Shown here one piece after another: positions 33,263-42,563 of a DNA stretch of 59,681 bases. Below the pieces are notes generated by a model. That model was given only the letters and a program-made list of their open reading frames with translations, ran no database searches and was not told where the DNA came from. Each line of letters opens with the position of its first letter. Position 1 is the first letter of the stretch. Source of the stretch: an uncultured Pseudobutyrivibrio sp. (GTDB lineage Bacteria; Bacillota; Clostridia; Lachnospirales; Lachnospiraceae); contig URCQ01000016.1 of assembly GCA_900546435.1 (NCBI GenBank), positions 1 through 59,681 of the forward strand, in the 5' to 3' direction. The translations under genes and the position numbers were made by a program.

Positions 33263-34450
33263 CTATTCGTCCTCCAACACAATCTGTTTGTATGCGGCAT
33301 ACCGTTTGCAATATTCCTCTACCGAGTGTTGCGCAGGATCCATCAAAAGCAGTTGTACACAATTGCCGGCATTTCTAAGTTCTTCTGCTATTGTTACCGC
33401 TATCTGCCGTTGCTCTTTGGTATATAAGATGATTTCCGGCTGTACATGTGCGGGAATTTGGATTTTTTGTCGTTCTAATGCAAGTAATAATTGATCGACC
33501 ATCAAAGCAAAACCAATGGCCGGTGCTTCCTTGCCAAAGTATGATAGTAAACCGTCATATCGGCCACCTTTTACAATAGGTTCTCCACTGCCAAAGGTAT
33601 AACCACTGAATAAAATACCGGTATAATATCGATACGGACTAATCAAACCTAGTTCAAAGGAAATATATTGTGTCACATCATATACTTCTAATAATTCATA
33701 AAGATTTTGCAGATAAGAAAGTGCATTTGCAACTCCCGTATACTTAGAAGCAAGCGTTTGCATCTTGCTCCATTCTTTTGGAGAAGCATACATTTTACCG
33801 AGCATAGAAAATAATTGGCGTAAATCGGCAGCTACATTGTGGCGCTCTAAATATTCTTCGACACCGAAGAAATTTTTATTTAAAATCAAATCGCGTAACT
33901 GTGTTTCCTCTTCTTCATGAAAACACGCTTCTTTCATCAATTCCCGAAATAAATTTGCATGACCGATACTAATCTGAAATTGTTCTAACCCGACTGCTTT
34001 TAAATTATTAACGACAAGAGCAATGATCTCGCCATCTGCATCTACAGAATTTTCTCCAATAAATTCAACACCTAATTGGGTACTCTCTTTCAAACGTCCC
34101 TGATAACTGTTGTTATTGATGAAAACATTTCCTTCATAGCATAAACGCGTTGGTTCTGTCTCTATCGGAAAATATTTGGAAGCGGCTCGTGCAATGGATG
34201 GCGTCATATCCGGGCGTAAGACAAGCGTATTTCCTTCACGATCAAAAAATTTGTAGAGTTCTTTGGATGGTGTAGTTCCCACTTCCTGTCCAAAAATATC
34301 AAAAAATTCAAATGTAGGTGTTTCAATAAAACGATATCCATAAGACTGAATAATGTGACGCATACGGTTTAAAATGTAATGTTTCTTCTCACACTCATCA
34401 TTATAAATATCGCGAACACCTTCCGGTGTGTGTAATCTTTTGTTTTGCAT
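33263..34450 (-). CDS. hisZ: ATP phosphoribosyltransferase regulatory subunit
   Basis: 395 residues, a class II histidyl-tRNA-synthetase-like protein. Motif 2-like VLRPDMTPSIAR (about 75) and motif 3-like IVKGGRYDGLLSYFGKEAPAIGFA (about 275) are present, but it lacks the anticodon-binding domain of HisRS and is shorter. HisZ activates the short HisG and confers histidine feedback. It begins the his operon behind a near-consensus promoter. Confidence 0.94.
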   Translation of the reverse strand: MQNKRLHTPEGVRDIYNDECEKKHYILNRMRHIIQSYGYRFIETPTFEFFDIFGQEVGTTPSKELYKFFDREGNTLVLRPDMTPSIARAASKYFPIETEPTRLCYEGNVFINNNSYQGRLKESTQLGVEFIGENSVDADGEIIALVVNNLKAVGLEQFQISIGHANLFRELMKEACFHEEEETQLRDLILNKNFFGVEEYLERHNVAADLRQLFSMLGKMYASPKEWSKMQTLASKYTGVANALSYLQNLYELLEVYDVTQYISFELGLISPYRYYTGILFSGYTFGSGEPIVKGGRYDGLLSYFGKEAPAIGFALMVDQLLLALERQKIQIPAHVQPEIILYTKEQRQIAVTIAEELRNAGNCVQLLLMDPAQHSVEEYCKRYAAYKQIVLEDE

Positions 34451-34507
34451 AGTGTCACCTCTCTGATACTTTACTATAGCGCAGTGCTAAATAACTAAAC
34501 TATCCAT

Positions 34508-34536
34508 ATTATAAAGAAAGCTAACATCTCTGTCAA
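34508..34536 (-). promoter_or_regulatory. promoter of the his operon
   Basis: Minus strand: TTGACA (34536-34531), 17 bp, TATAAT (34513-34508), a perfect consensus match. The -35 box overlaps the recU stop codon. The 57-bp stretch to the hisZ start shows no obvious T-box or leader peptide. Confidence 0.85.
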
Positions 34537-35069
34537 GCATCACGCAAGGACAAATCTAATTGTAATGGATCTAAATAAGGAACGAATAGTCCTGGTTTTG
34601 CTGAAAAAAAGAAAGCCTGGTCCAGCTCTTCGCGACGAAAACTTTTTCGTCCTCCTTCTAAAGCCCGATTCCAATAGCGCATCACTTCGCTTAGACGTAA
34701 ATAATAAAATTCATCACGCTCAGTAAAATAAAGTAATAAAAATGCAATCCCCTGCTGCTGTTCAAATGCCTGCATAAAGCTAAGCTGATGTTCATGAATG
34801 TTCTGCAATGGGAAAAGATCGCTATGACACTCTTTTGCATCAAAGCAAACAGGAATGCCCTGTACAACACCTATATAATCTACCGTACTTTTTTTGTCAA
34901 AATATGCTAGTGTAATGTGTCTGGTGTCCTTATCGATATTGATTGGTGTAATTGGTGTTGGTATCTTTTGAATCAGGCATAAATTGCTGTTTTGATAGAT
35001 ATCGTTTGTTCGATTGATTAAATCTTCAAAGGTAGAGCCTCTTAAACCTCTTGAATGCCAGGTTGCCAT
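34533..35069 (-). CDS. recU: Holliday junction resolvase RecU
   Basis: 178 residues. RecU cuts four-way junctions in Gram-positive bacteria. N-terminal RGLRGSTFEDLINRTND matches the family's G-x-x-x-E-x-x-I-N opening; the nuclease core shows STVDYIG (Asp) and VCFDAKEC (Asp/Glu and Lys); HEHQLSFM follows. The stem region of RecU is short. Located 3 bp after an RluA-family gene; in other Firmicutes recU often pairs with a PBP1 gene, not seen here. Confidence 0.9.
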   Translation of the reverse strand: MATWHSRGLRGSTFEDLINRTNDIYQNSNLCLIQKIPTPITPINIDKDTRHITLAYFDKKSTVDYIGVVQGIPVCFDAKECHSDLFPLQNIHEHQLSFMQAFEQQQGIAFLLLYFTERDEFYYLRLSEVMRYWNRALEGGRKSFRREELDQAFFFSAKPGLFVPYLDPLQLDLSLRDA

Positions 35070-35072
35070 AAT

Positions 35073-36023
35073 TTATCCTCTTATCATGTCCGAAAAATCC
35101 GTTGGTTCTTCTGCAATATAGCACGTACCATCCGAAAAAGTAATCGAATATGCGTGCAGCAATTGTGATGTTATATGATATTTTTGCCGAAGCATCTGAT
35201 TCCATGTCGGGTCTCCATACTTGGGATCACCTGCAATCGGATGACCGATACTTGCTAAGTGTGCGCGGATCTGGTGACTGCGGCCGGTAATCAGATGTAC
35301 TTCTAAAAGGGTCGCATCTCTTCCGATCACAAGTGGTTTATATGCCGTAGCAATTGGTTTTGCATCTGGCTGTGGTGTTTCTACCACACGAACCTGATTG
35401 GTGGATGCATCTTTTACCAGGAATCCCTCTAGATGAGACGCTTCCTTGATTTGACCTTTTACGATACAGTGATATATTTTCTTTGCACTGCGTTCGCGAA
35501 GCATTTCTGCTAATTTTTGCTGACCGGCAAGTGTTTTCCCAGCCAGAACAAGTCCGGATGTATTTCGATCCAGACGATTGGCGATGGAAGGATGAAAAAT
35601 GGCATATTGTTCTGCAGATAAAGAACCAGCATGAATCAAATACGATAAAATCTGCTCATTCAGTGAAATGTCATGATCGCATGCTTTTTGCGAAAGAACA
35701 CCACTTGGTTTATTTACAATTAAAATATCATCATCTTCATAAATTACTTGAAGGTCATGAGAAACAGCACGAAGTGCTTCGTATTCCGCCTCAGTATTGG
35801 CAAATCCGCGCATTTTTGCAAAGGTTTCATCAGAAAAGAAAATCTGGATGGAATCATTTTTCTTTAATATTTCCGTTCCATCTGCTTTTTTCTTATTTAA
35901 GGTAATATTCTTTTTTCGTAACATCTTATATAAGAAACCACTGCCAGCGGCCTTAAAGTATTTCTTTAAGAACTTGTCAAAACGTTGTTGTTCCTCGCGT
36001 TCGGTAATTTGTATTTCTTTCAT
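35073..36023 (-). CDS. RluA-family pseudouridine synthase (RluC/D-like)
   Basis: 316 residues. An N-terminal S4 domain (about 10-75, QRFDKFLKKYFKAAGSGFLYKML) and the catalytic motif NRLDRNTSGLVLAGKT with the nucleophilic Asp (about 150), then TGRSHQIRAHLASIGHPI. The domain spacing and K-K-N-I-T-L-N-x-K-K loop are most like RluC. Its ATG overlaps the stop of ygiQ by 4 bp, so it is coupled. The rRNA target is not determined here. Confidence 0.9.
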   Translation of the reverse strand: MKEIQITEREEQQRFDKFLKKYFKAAGSGFLYKMLRKKNITLNKKKADGTEILKKNDSIQIFFSDETFAKMRGFANTEAEYEALRAVSHDLQVIYEDDDILIVNKPSGVLSQKACDHDISLNEQILSYLIHAGSLSAEQYAIFHPSIANRLDRNTSGLVLAGKTLAGQQKLAEMLRERSAKKIYHCIVKGQIKEASHLEGFLVKDASTNQVRVVETPQPDAKPIATAYKPLVIGRDATLLEVHLITGRSHQIRAHLASIGHPIAGDPKYGDPTWNQMLRQKYHITSQLLHAYSITFSDGTCYIAEEPTDFSDMIRG

Positions 36024-37942
36024 CGCTTTTTTTGTTTCCTTTTTCCAGTTGTTTTGGTACGTTTTCGTTTTGTGTGCTTAGCTGCAGTGTCTTTTCCTAC
36101 CATACCTTTCGTAGAGGATTTTTTCTTTTCTTCAGACAGTTTTCGTGGGCGAATCAGACAATGTTGATCAAAGCCAATCAAATCTTCACGATGCTCTTTC
36201 TTTAATGCCTCATAAACCAAATCATAATTACTTGGATTGCGATATTGAATCAATGCACGCTGCATGGCTTTTTCATGTGGATTATGTGATACATAAACTG
36301 GCTGCGTTGTCGCCGGATCCAATCCTGTGTAATACATACAGGTTGAAATGGTGGATGGCGTTGGATAAAAGTCCTGCACCTGCTCTGGCATATAGCCAAG
36401 ATCCCGCAAATACTCTGCCAATGCGATGGCATCTTTTAATGTTGAACCCGGATGCGAAGACATCAAATAAGGCACAAGGTATTGTTTCTTTCCAATCTGT
36501 TCATTGATTTTACGGTATTTTTCTTTAAAACGGTCATAGACTTCTACCGGCGGTTTTCCCATATAACGCAAGACATTATCACTGATGTGTTCCGGAGCTA
36601 CTTTTAATTGACCACTGACATGGTATTGGCATAGCTCACGGAAAAACCGGTCATCTTTATCCTCTAACAGATAATCAAAACGAATACCGGAACGTATAAA
36701 TACTTTTTTTACACCAGGCAATTGTCGTAGTTTACGAAGCAAAGATAAGTAGTCCTTGTGATCAACGGTCAGATTTTTACAAGGCGTTGGAAACAGGCAC
36801 TGCCGGTTGGTACATACGCCCTTTTCTAACTGCTTTTTGCAGGAGGGATGTCGGAAATTGGCTGTTGGTCCACCAACATCATGAATATAGCCTTTAAAAT
36901 CTTTGTTTTGGATCATCTGCTTGGCTTCAGCGAGAATGGAAGCATGACTTCGCGTTTGGATAATACGTCCCTGGTGAAAGGTCAAGGCACAAAAATTACA
37001 TCCGCCAAAGCAACCTCGATTGCTGATCAGACTAAATTTTACTTCTGAAATCGCAGGAATCCCGCCATCTTTTTCATAGATAGGGTGATATGTGCGTGTA
37101 TATGGCAATGCATAAACATCGTCCATCTCCTGCATAGAAAGCGGTTTTTGTGGCGGATTTTGTACGACGTAAATACCATGCGGATAGGCTTCTGCCATTT
37201 TTTTGGCTTGAAACGGATCTGTGTTTTGGTATTGAATATAAAAACTGCGGGCATATGCCTCTTTATTTGTGCTGATTTCATCGTAGGAAGGCAAAACAAT
37301 CGCATCCTCTATAAAGTAAGGATCCTGCGTGCGAAAAACAGTGCCTCGTATATATGTGATGTCTTTCACATCAATGCCGGCTGCTAACGCTTCCGCAATT
37401 TCAATGATAGAGCGTTCGCCCATACCATAGGAAATCAAATCTGCACCGGAATCTAATAAAATGGAACGTTTGACTTTGTTAGACCAATAGTCGTAATGTG
37501 CCAGACGACGCAGGCTTCCTTCAATCCCCCCAATAATAATCGGTGTTTTCTTGTAAGTACGTCGTATTAAATTACAATACACAACAGCCGCATAGTCAGG
37601 GCGTTTTCCCATAACTCCTCCGGGAGAAAACGCATCTGTTTTACGTCTTTTCTTTGAAACGGAATAATGATTTACCATAGAATCCATGTTTCCGGCAGAA
37701 ACCAAAAATCCCAGACGTGGTTCGCCTAGTATGGCAATCGAATCATTTTGTTTCCAATCCGGCTGCGCTATAATTCCAACCGTATACCCATAGGATTCCA
37801 ACAAACGTGTGATAATGGCATGCCCAAAAGAGGGATGATCTACATAGGCATCGCCACATACGTAAACAAAGTCTAATTGTTCTATGCCACGACGTCGCAT
37901 GTCTTCTTTTGAAATTGGTAAAAAATCATTATTTTGTTCCAT
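36020..37942 (-). CDS. YgiQ family radical SAM protein
   Basis: About 640 residues. The N-terminal part (PDYAAVVYCNLIRRTYKK, GGIEGSLRRLAHYDYW) and GCFGGCNFCALTFHQGR (CxxxCxxC, about 315-325) identify the YgiQ/UPF0313 family; a further VCTNRQCLFPTPCKN cysteine group lies at about 378. The C-terminal tail is strongly basic (KRKRTKTTGKRKQKKR), which suggests nucleic-acid contact. Function is unknown. Start at 37942 with AGGAAAC upstream, giving a 14-bp overlap with the HAD gene; the open frame to 37978 has no site. Confidence 0.88.
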   Translation of the reverse strand: MEQNNDFLPISKEDMRRRGIEQLDFVYVCGDAYVDHPSFGHAIITRLLESYGYTVGIIAQPDWKQNDSIAILGEPRLGFLVSAGNMDSMVNHYSVSKKRRKTDAFSPGGVMGKRPDYAAVVYCNLIRRTYKKTPIIIGGIEGSLRRLAHYDYWSNKVKRSILLDSGADLISYGMGERSIIEIAEALAAGIDVKDITYIRGTVFRTQDPYFIEDAIVLPSYDEISTNKEAYARSFYIQYQNTDPFQAKKMAEAYPHGIYVVQNPPQKPLSMQEMDDVYALPYTRTYHPIYEKDGGIPAISEVKFSLISNRGCFGGCNFCALTFHQGRIIQTRSHASILAEAKQMIQNKDFKGYIHDVGGPTANFRHPSCKKQLEKGVCTNRQCLFPTPCKNLTVDHKDYLSLLRKLRQLPGVKKVFIRSGIRFDYLLEDKDDRFFRELCQYHVSGQLKVAPEHISDNVLRYMGKPPVEVYDRFKEKYRKINEQIGKKQYLVPYLMSSHPGSTLKDAIALAEYLRDLGYMPEQVQDFYPTPSTISTCMYYTGLDPATTQPVYVSHNPHEKAMQRALIQYRNPSNYDLVYEALKKEHREDLIGFDQHCLIRPRKLSEEKKKSSTKGMVGKDTAAKHTKRKRTKTTGKRKQKKR

Positions 37943-38600
37943 GGTTGTTTCCTGTCCAATCGATTTGTGTATAGTCATCTATATAAGCATCCGCCAGTGC
38001 TTTTTTTTCTGCTGTGATATCCTTAGAGTAATCATCATAAATAGCGCATACTTTCATACCTGCATTTTTAGCAGCCATAATACCAGGACAAATATCTTCA
38101 AATACAAGACAATCCTGTGGTAAAACTTGCAAACGATTTGCCACTTCCAGATAAATGTCTGGTGCCGGTTTCCCTTTGTTTACTTCATTTCCTGTCAAAT
38201 AACAATCAATATAAGTATCCATAGAAAGAGCATCGGAAACAGCTTTTAACAATTCTTTGGAATTACTGGTTGCAATTCCCGTAGCGATGCCACGTTCTTT
38301 TAGCTGCATCAGAAATTCTTTCGCGCCTGGTTTCCATGTGACCTTATGCGCATATGTTTCCATTGCCATAGCATTCCACTCCGCCATCATTACATCTATG
38401 GAATCGGTAATCGCAAATTGCTGTTGAAAAAATTGTGCCGTTTCGCGCATACTCATGCCTTCAATATCTTTTTGCAGTGACTCTGGCATACGTATATTCC
38501 TGCTTCCTAAATAATCTAAGTCGATCTGTTTCCATACCCACATGGAATCAACTAAGGTACCATCCAAATCAAACAGTACTGCTTTTATATTCTGTAACAT
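37929..38600 (-). CDS. HAD-superfamily hydrolase, beta-phosphoglucomutase-like subgroup
   Basis: 223 residues: motif I FDLDGTLVDS (about 10-19), motif II ATSNSKE (about 108), motif III Lys in GKPAPD (about 143), and motif IV FEDICPGIMAA (about 165). Cap type C1, as in beta-phosphoglucomutases and phosphoglycolate phosphatases. The substrate is unknown; the position between rRNA pseudouridine synthase genes does not indicate one. Its start overlaps the end of the RsuA-type gene by 32 bp. Confidence 0.88.
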   Translation of the reverse strand: MLQNIKAVLFDLDGTLVDSMWVWKQIDLDYLGSRNIRMPESLQKDIEGMSMRETAQFFQQQFAITDSIDVMMAEWNAMAMETYAHKVTWKPGAKEFLMQLKERGIATGIATSNSKELLKAVSDALSMDTYIDCYLTGNEVNKGKPAPDIYLEVANRLQVLPQDCLVFEDICPGIMAAKNAGMKVCAIYDDYSKDITAEKKALADAYIDDYTQIDWTGNNHGTK

Positions 38601-39291
38601 AGCTCATTTCCTTTTCTGTAAATGGTCGGTATTCTCCTGGGGCCAGCGCATCATCTAGTGTGAATTTTCCCATGGTAAGCCGTTTTAAATAAATTACCTC
38701 TTTTCCTATGGCATGTACCATACGCTTTATTTGATGAAACATACCTTCTGAGATGGTGATGTATACATGTGTTGCATCCTGCACATCAATCGAAAGCTCG
38801 GCGGGCTTTGTAAGTCTTTTTTCTCCAATATCGATGCCTTCTGCAAATCGGATAACATCAGACGCATCCGCCGGTTGGTTTAGATAAGCTAAATATGTCT
38901 TTGGAACATGTTTTTTGGGGCTTAGCAACGTATGTGAAAAATTCCCGTCGTTGGTAATGAAAAGCAATCCTTCCGTATCAAGATCTAATCTCCCTACTGT
39001 AAACAAATCACCTTTGGGCGTCATAGGAACATAATCAAATACCGTTTTATGTATGGCATCTGTGTTCGCACATACACACCCGGCAGGTTTGTGGAATACA
39101 TAATAAACGAGTGGCTCAAAGTGTAAAATCTGCCCTTGATAGGTAATGGTATCCTTTGTTTCATCGACCTGATACTTACCATCAGAAATCATTTTACCGT
39201 TTACGCACACCATACCCTTTTTTAGTCTTTTTTTTACTTCTGAACGTGATGCAATACCATAATTGCTGAGGAATTTATCTAATCGAATCAT
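38569..39291 (-). CDS. RsuA-family 16S rRNA pseudouridine synthase
   Basis: 240 residues: S4 domain (about 1-60; MIRLDKFLSNYGIASRSEVK) followed by the RsuA-type catalytic part with GRLDLDTEGLLFITNDG (nucleophilic Asp about 104) and ISEGMFHQIKRM. RsuA modifies 16S U516; RluB/E/F relatives act on 23S rRNA. The N-terminal S4 domain with compact length suits RsuA. Start codon lies 31 bp from the divergent YlbJ-like gene. Confidence 0.9.
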   Translation of the reverse strand: MIRLDKFLSNYGIASRSEVKKRLKKGMVCVNGKMISDGKYQVDETKDTITYQGQILHFEPLVYYVFHKPAGCVCANTDAIHKTVFDYVPMTPKGDLFTVGRLDLDTEGLLFITNDGNFSHTLLSPKKHVPKTYLAYLNQPADASDVIRFAEGIDIGEKRLTKPAELSIDVQDATHVYITISEGMFHQIKRMVHAIGKEVIYLKRLTMGKFTLDDALAPGEYRPFTEKEMSYVTEYKSSTV

Positions 39292-39322
39292 ATTGATATC
39301 CTATCTTTCATAGATTGATAAT

Positions 39323-40264
39323 ATGAAGTTTGGACTTGTATTATCAATCATTGGAGTTTTAATTGCATTATGTCAACCGAAAATTACATTTGCCGGTGCT
39401 GTTAGTGGCTTGAACATCTGGTTTTTTCAGCTATTGCCATCTTTATTGCCTTTTATGATTTTATCTAATATTCTCTTATCAGATGCCTGTCAAAATTATT
39501 TGTTTGGCAATCAAAATTTGGATTCTATGCGACGTATACGTCTGGTATTTACGATTGCAACCGGATTTACGTTTGGTTTACCCATTGGCGCTAAAATCAC
39601 AAAAGATATGTATCAAAAAGGCTGGATCAATCAAAAAGATGGACAATATTTATTGAATCATTGTAATCTGATTGGTCCTTCTTTTGTTGGGAGTTATGTA
39701 TTATCCACAAAACTTAACTTACCAGAATATTTTTTGATGACTGTATGTATCCTATACCTTCCGCATTTGGTATGTATTCTGCTTCATTTTTGGAAAAAAC
39801 AGCCGGATACGCAGGCGAAACATAATGTCTATATTCCGGATAATACCTTTACAACAAGAAAAGCGACACCAAGACTTCGAAATTGCTTTCAAATCTTAAA
39901 TGTCGCTATCATGAATGGATTTGAAACAATAACCATTCTTGGTGGTTATCTGATCCTGTTTGGTATCTTTTGCAGCTTTATCAAAGAACTTTCCGTGATA
40001 CCGTTAGAACTGCGCGCCATACTCCTTTCATGTATGGAAATTACCACCGGAATACATGAAATAGCATCGCTGTCTCTGGCGCCAGTCATAAAATATGTAT
40101 GTGCAGTACCACTTTTATCCTTTGGTGGATTATGCAGTGTCTTACAAACACAATCGGTAATTGCAGGATGTCCTTTTTCTATGCGCAGGTATATAAAAGT
40201 ACGCATATTGTTCTCGCTGCTTTGTTTTTTCCTTTGCCTTGGAACGTTCTTTATTCTTTGTTAA
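39323..40264 (+). CDS. YlbJ-like sporulation integral membrane protein
   Basis: 313 residues, about eight membrane segments. FFQLLPSLLPFMILSNIL (about 33-50) and GFTFGLPIGAKITKDMYQKG (about 86-105) align with the nucleoside-recognition/gate motif of YlbJ, a mother-cell membrane protein in B. subtilis sporulation. YlbJ is typically ~400 residues, so this is a short version. It stands alone on the plus strand; its last 14 bp overlap the end of the convergent coiled-coil gene. Confidence 0.75.
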   Translation: MKFGLVLSIIGVLIALCQPKITFAGAVSGLNIWFFQLLPSLLPFMILSNILLSDACQNYLFGNQNLDSMRRIRLVFTIATGFTFGLPIGAKITKDMYQKGWINQKDGQYLLNHCNLIGPSFVGSYVLSTKLNLPEYFLMTVCILYLPHLVCILLHFWKKQPDTQAKHNVYIPDNTFTTRKATPRLRNCFQILNVAIMNGFETITILGGYLILFGIFCSFIKELSVIPLELRAILLSCMEITTGIHEIASLSLAPVIKYVCAVPLLSFGGLCSVLQTQSVIAGCPFSMRRYIKVRILFSLLCFFLCLGTFFILC

Positions 40265-40916
40265 AGAAAGATTCCGGAATATCCAGTGCAGGAACGTTGT
40301 CGTCAGAAGCTGTCTCTTCTGTCTCCTGTGGTTCCACTGGTTGTGGTTGTTTTACGGAAGGTTCTGGTTGTGCTACTTCCTGTGGAACTAATTCCTGACG
40401 GTTTGCAACAACAATATCTAAATATCCCTGCATGGTCTGCATGAAAGTTTCAGTTCTAGCTTGTGTTGTTTCCATAGAATTAGAAATGACGCTTTCAATT
40501 GTATTTAACAGATCATCTGTATATGTAATTGCGCCCATGCGAATACTATTGGCATCTTCTGTGGCTTTATCAAGCATATCTTGTGCATTTTTTGTTGCAA
40601 GCATAATGATTTCATTTGCTTTTGCATAGGCCTGTTGCATGATTTGATGTTCACTAACCAATTCATTTGTCTGAATCTGTGCCTGTGCAATGATGGCATC
40701 TGCTTTATTCTGCGCATCTGCTAAAATAGCTTCTTTGTTGCTAATAATTTTCTGATAGCGCTTAATTTCTTCCGGTGTTTTTGTACGCAACTCCTCCAAA
40801 AGACTTTCTAATTCATCTCTGTTAACGATAATTTTGGATGGAGAAAATGCTGATGGTTTACATTCGTCCACGTATTCTTCGATTTCTTCGATAATTTCTT
40901 CAATACCACTTGCCAT
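40251..40916 (-). CDS. coiled-coil protein of unknown function (DivIVA/V-ATPase-H-like composition)
   Basis: 221 residues. An acidic N-terminus (EEIIEEIEEYVDEC), a conserved IIVNRDELESLLEEL, and a long Ala/Gln/Glu-rich coiled coil (about 50-165) like DivIVA or V-ATPase subunit H; then a Pro/Glu-rich tail (QPEPSVKQPQPVEPQE). Such genes are often labelled 'ATPase' but there is no Walker motif. It follows coaD by 14 bp at the end of the yicC-coaD operon. A scaffold role is possible but unproven. It overlaps the convergent YlbJ-like gene by 14 bp. Confidence 0.75.
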   Translation of the reverse strand: MASGIEEIIEEIEEYVDECKPSAFSPSKIIVNRDELESLLEELRTKTPEEIKRYQKIISNKEAILADAQNKADAIIAQAQIQTNELVSEHQIMQQAYAKANEIIMLATKNAQDMLDKATEDANSIRMGAITYTDDLLNTIESVISNSMETTQARTETFMQTMQGYLDIVVANRQELVPQEVAQPEPSVKQPQPVEPQETEETASDDNVPALDIPESFFNKE

Positions 40917-40930
40917 AATAGAATCTCCTT

Positions 40931-41410
40931 TTATGAATTATACTTTGCCTGAATTAACGGAATAATTTCCGCAGGTACAAATCGGCTAATATCACCACCG
41001 TAAGCTGCAAATTCTCTTACAATCGTAGAACTCAAATAAGAATAATGCAATCCTGTCGTCAAAAAGATGGTCTCAAGTTCAGGATACTCGACTTTATTTG
41101 TTTGTGCAATCTGAATTTCATACTCAAAATCTGTAACTGCACGAAGCCCACGAATAATTACATTTGCTTCCATTTTCTTTGCGTAGTCTACCAACAAACC
41201 GTCGAAAGCATCAACCTTAACATTGGGATATTTTTCTACCAGACTTTGAATCATGGAAACACGTTCCCCTGTTGAAAACAGGGCATTTTTCGCGCTGTTA
41301 TTCAGCACACCTATGATGACTTCATCAAAAATTTTGGCGGAACGTTCAATAATATCTAAATGTCCAAATGTAACAGGGTCAAAACTTCCTGGATAAATCG
41401 CTCTTTTCAT
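40931..41410 (-). CDS. coaD: phosphopantetheine adenylyltransferase
   Basis: 159 residues. Fourth step of coenzyme A synthesis. YPGSFDPVTFGHLDII (about 5-20) holds the T/F-x-G-H nucleotidyltransferase motif; GLRAVTDFEYE (about 88) and SSTIVREFA (about 128) are the other signatures. It pairs with rsmD (6 bp gap), the usual order in bacteria. Confidence 0.97.
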   Translation of the reverse strand: MKRAIYPGSFDPVTFGHLDIIERSAKIFDEVIIGVLNNSAKNALFSTGERVSMIQSLVEKYPNVKVDAFDGLLVDYAKKMEANVIIRGLRAVTDFEYEIQIAQTNKVEYPELETIFLTTGLHYSYLSSTIVREFAAYGGDISRFVPAEIIPLIQAKYNS

Positions 41411-41416
41411 CTGTTT

Positions 41417-41971
41417 TTATTCATCCTTTGCTAAAAAGATATGTTTATTTGTCTTATAAACTTTTTCGTTCAGTATGCGATATCCCAGATCTTTTACAAA
41501 GGAAAACTCTGTATGCAAATCTGCTTCTACAATCACATAACCATCTTCTGCCAATAAATTCGATTGCAAGATCGTTTGTAAAACATTTTCTTCCAATCCA
41601 TTATGATATGGCGGGTCGATAAAAATGATATCAAACTGCATACGCCCTTCTAGATTGCGTAGTTCATAAATGACATCACCCGGCAGAATAAATGCTTCAT
41701 CTTCAAACTTTGTATGAACAATATTTCGGTGAATACAATCCAGTGCCAAGCGATTATTTTCGATAAAGTAAGCACAGGCTGCACCACGGCTTAATGCTTC
41801 AATGCCCATCTGTCCACTTCCAGCAAACACATCCAAAAACTGTGCGTCACACAAATCATTTTGAATCATATTAAAGAGTGTTTCTTTGATACGATCCTGT
41901 GTAGGTCTTGTATGTATGCCAGATACTGTTTGCAACTGTAAGCGTTTTCTTGTACCGGAAATTACTCTCAT
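41417..41971 (-). CDS. rsmD: 16S rRNA (guanine966-N2)-methyltransferase
   Basis: 184 residues. SAM-binding motif DVFAGSGQMGIEALSRGA (about 45-62) and the catalytic IDPPYHNG (NPPY-type, about 117). N-terminal MRVISGTRKRLQLQT and R-P-T-Q-D-R-I-K-E-T-L-F-N are diagnostic for RsmD. Placed between pgsA and coaD; 49 bp separate it from pgsA. Confidence 0.95.
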   Translation of the reverse strand: MRVISGTRKRLQLQTVSGIHTRPTQDRIKETLFNMIQNDLCDAQFLDVFAGSGQMGIEALSRGAACAYFIENNRLALDCIHRNIVHTKFEDEAFILPGDVIYELRNLEGRMQFDIIFIDPPYHNGLEENVLQTILQSNLLAEDGYVIVEADLHTEFSFVKDLGYRILNEKVYKTNKHIFLAKDE

Positions 41972-42020
41972 ATTCGTATTAATACTCCTTGAACCATCTC
42001 TGTAGTAATGATAACACTGA

Positions 42021-42563
42021 TTATTTTTGTTCTTTTAATACGTCTTTATTCTTCGCAATATAGTCGATCAAAGATACAATCGTCAGTATCAGTGCTACAT
42101 AAGTTAAAATGGTACCTAACACTGCGAAAAATGGCAGATTGATATTTGCAATCAGAACAATAATCATTAACATTTGAAATACTGTCTTAAATTTGCCCCA
42201 ATAACTTGCAGCAATGACGATGCCATTATCGGAAGCAACCAGACGGAATCCACTAATAATAAATTCACGGCTGATTATAATAATAACAATCCATGCTGCC
42301 AGCTGCCCGGTTGCAATCAGACAGATCATAGCTGCACTGACTAACAATTTATCTGCAAGTGGATCCATAAATTTTCCGAAGTTTGTTACAAGATTGTATT
42401 TTCTTGCAATCTTACCATCGAGCATATCTGTAAGACTTGCAATGATAAAAATAGCATCTGCAATATAACGATATGTCTGGTTGGTTGCATCTAATAATAA
42501 AAAGATTACAAAAAATGGAATTAAAATAACTCTGAAAATTGTCAACTTATTTGGTAAATTCAT
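42021..42563 (-). CDS. pgsA: CDP-diacylglycerol-glycerol-3-phosphate 3-phosphatidyltransferase
   Basis: 180 residues, about five or six membrane segments. The CDP-alcohol phosphotransferase motif D-G-x2-A-R-x8-G-x3-D-x3-D is seen in DMLDGKIARKY through FGKFMDPLADK (about 45-70). It makes phosphatidylglycerophosphate. MNLPNKLTIFRV is the family N-terminus. ATG overlaps the rimO stop by 4 bp. Confidence 0.95.
   Translation of the reverse strand: MNLPNKLTIFRVILIPFFVIFLLLDATNQTYRYIADAIFIIASLTDMLDGKIARKYNLVTNFGKFMDPLADKLLVSAAMICLIATGQLAAWIVIIIISREFIISGFRLVASDNGIVIAASYWGKFKTVFQMLMIIVLIANINLPFFAVLGTILTYVALILTIVSLIDYIAKNKDVLKEQK

Noticed and set aside
34450..34507. Histidine T-box or leader peptide before hisZ
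   Set aside because: The transcribed leader is only about 50 bp, with no T-box core sequence and no His-codon run.
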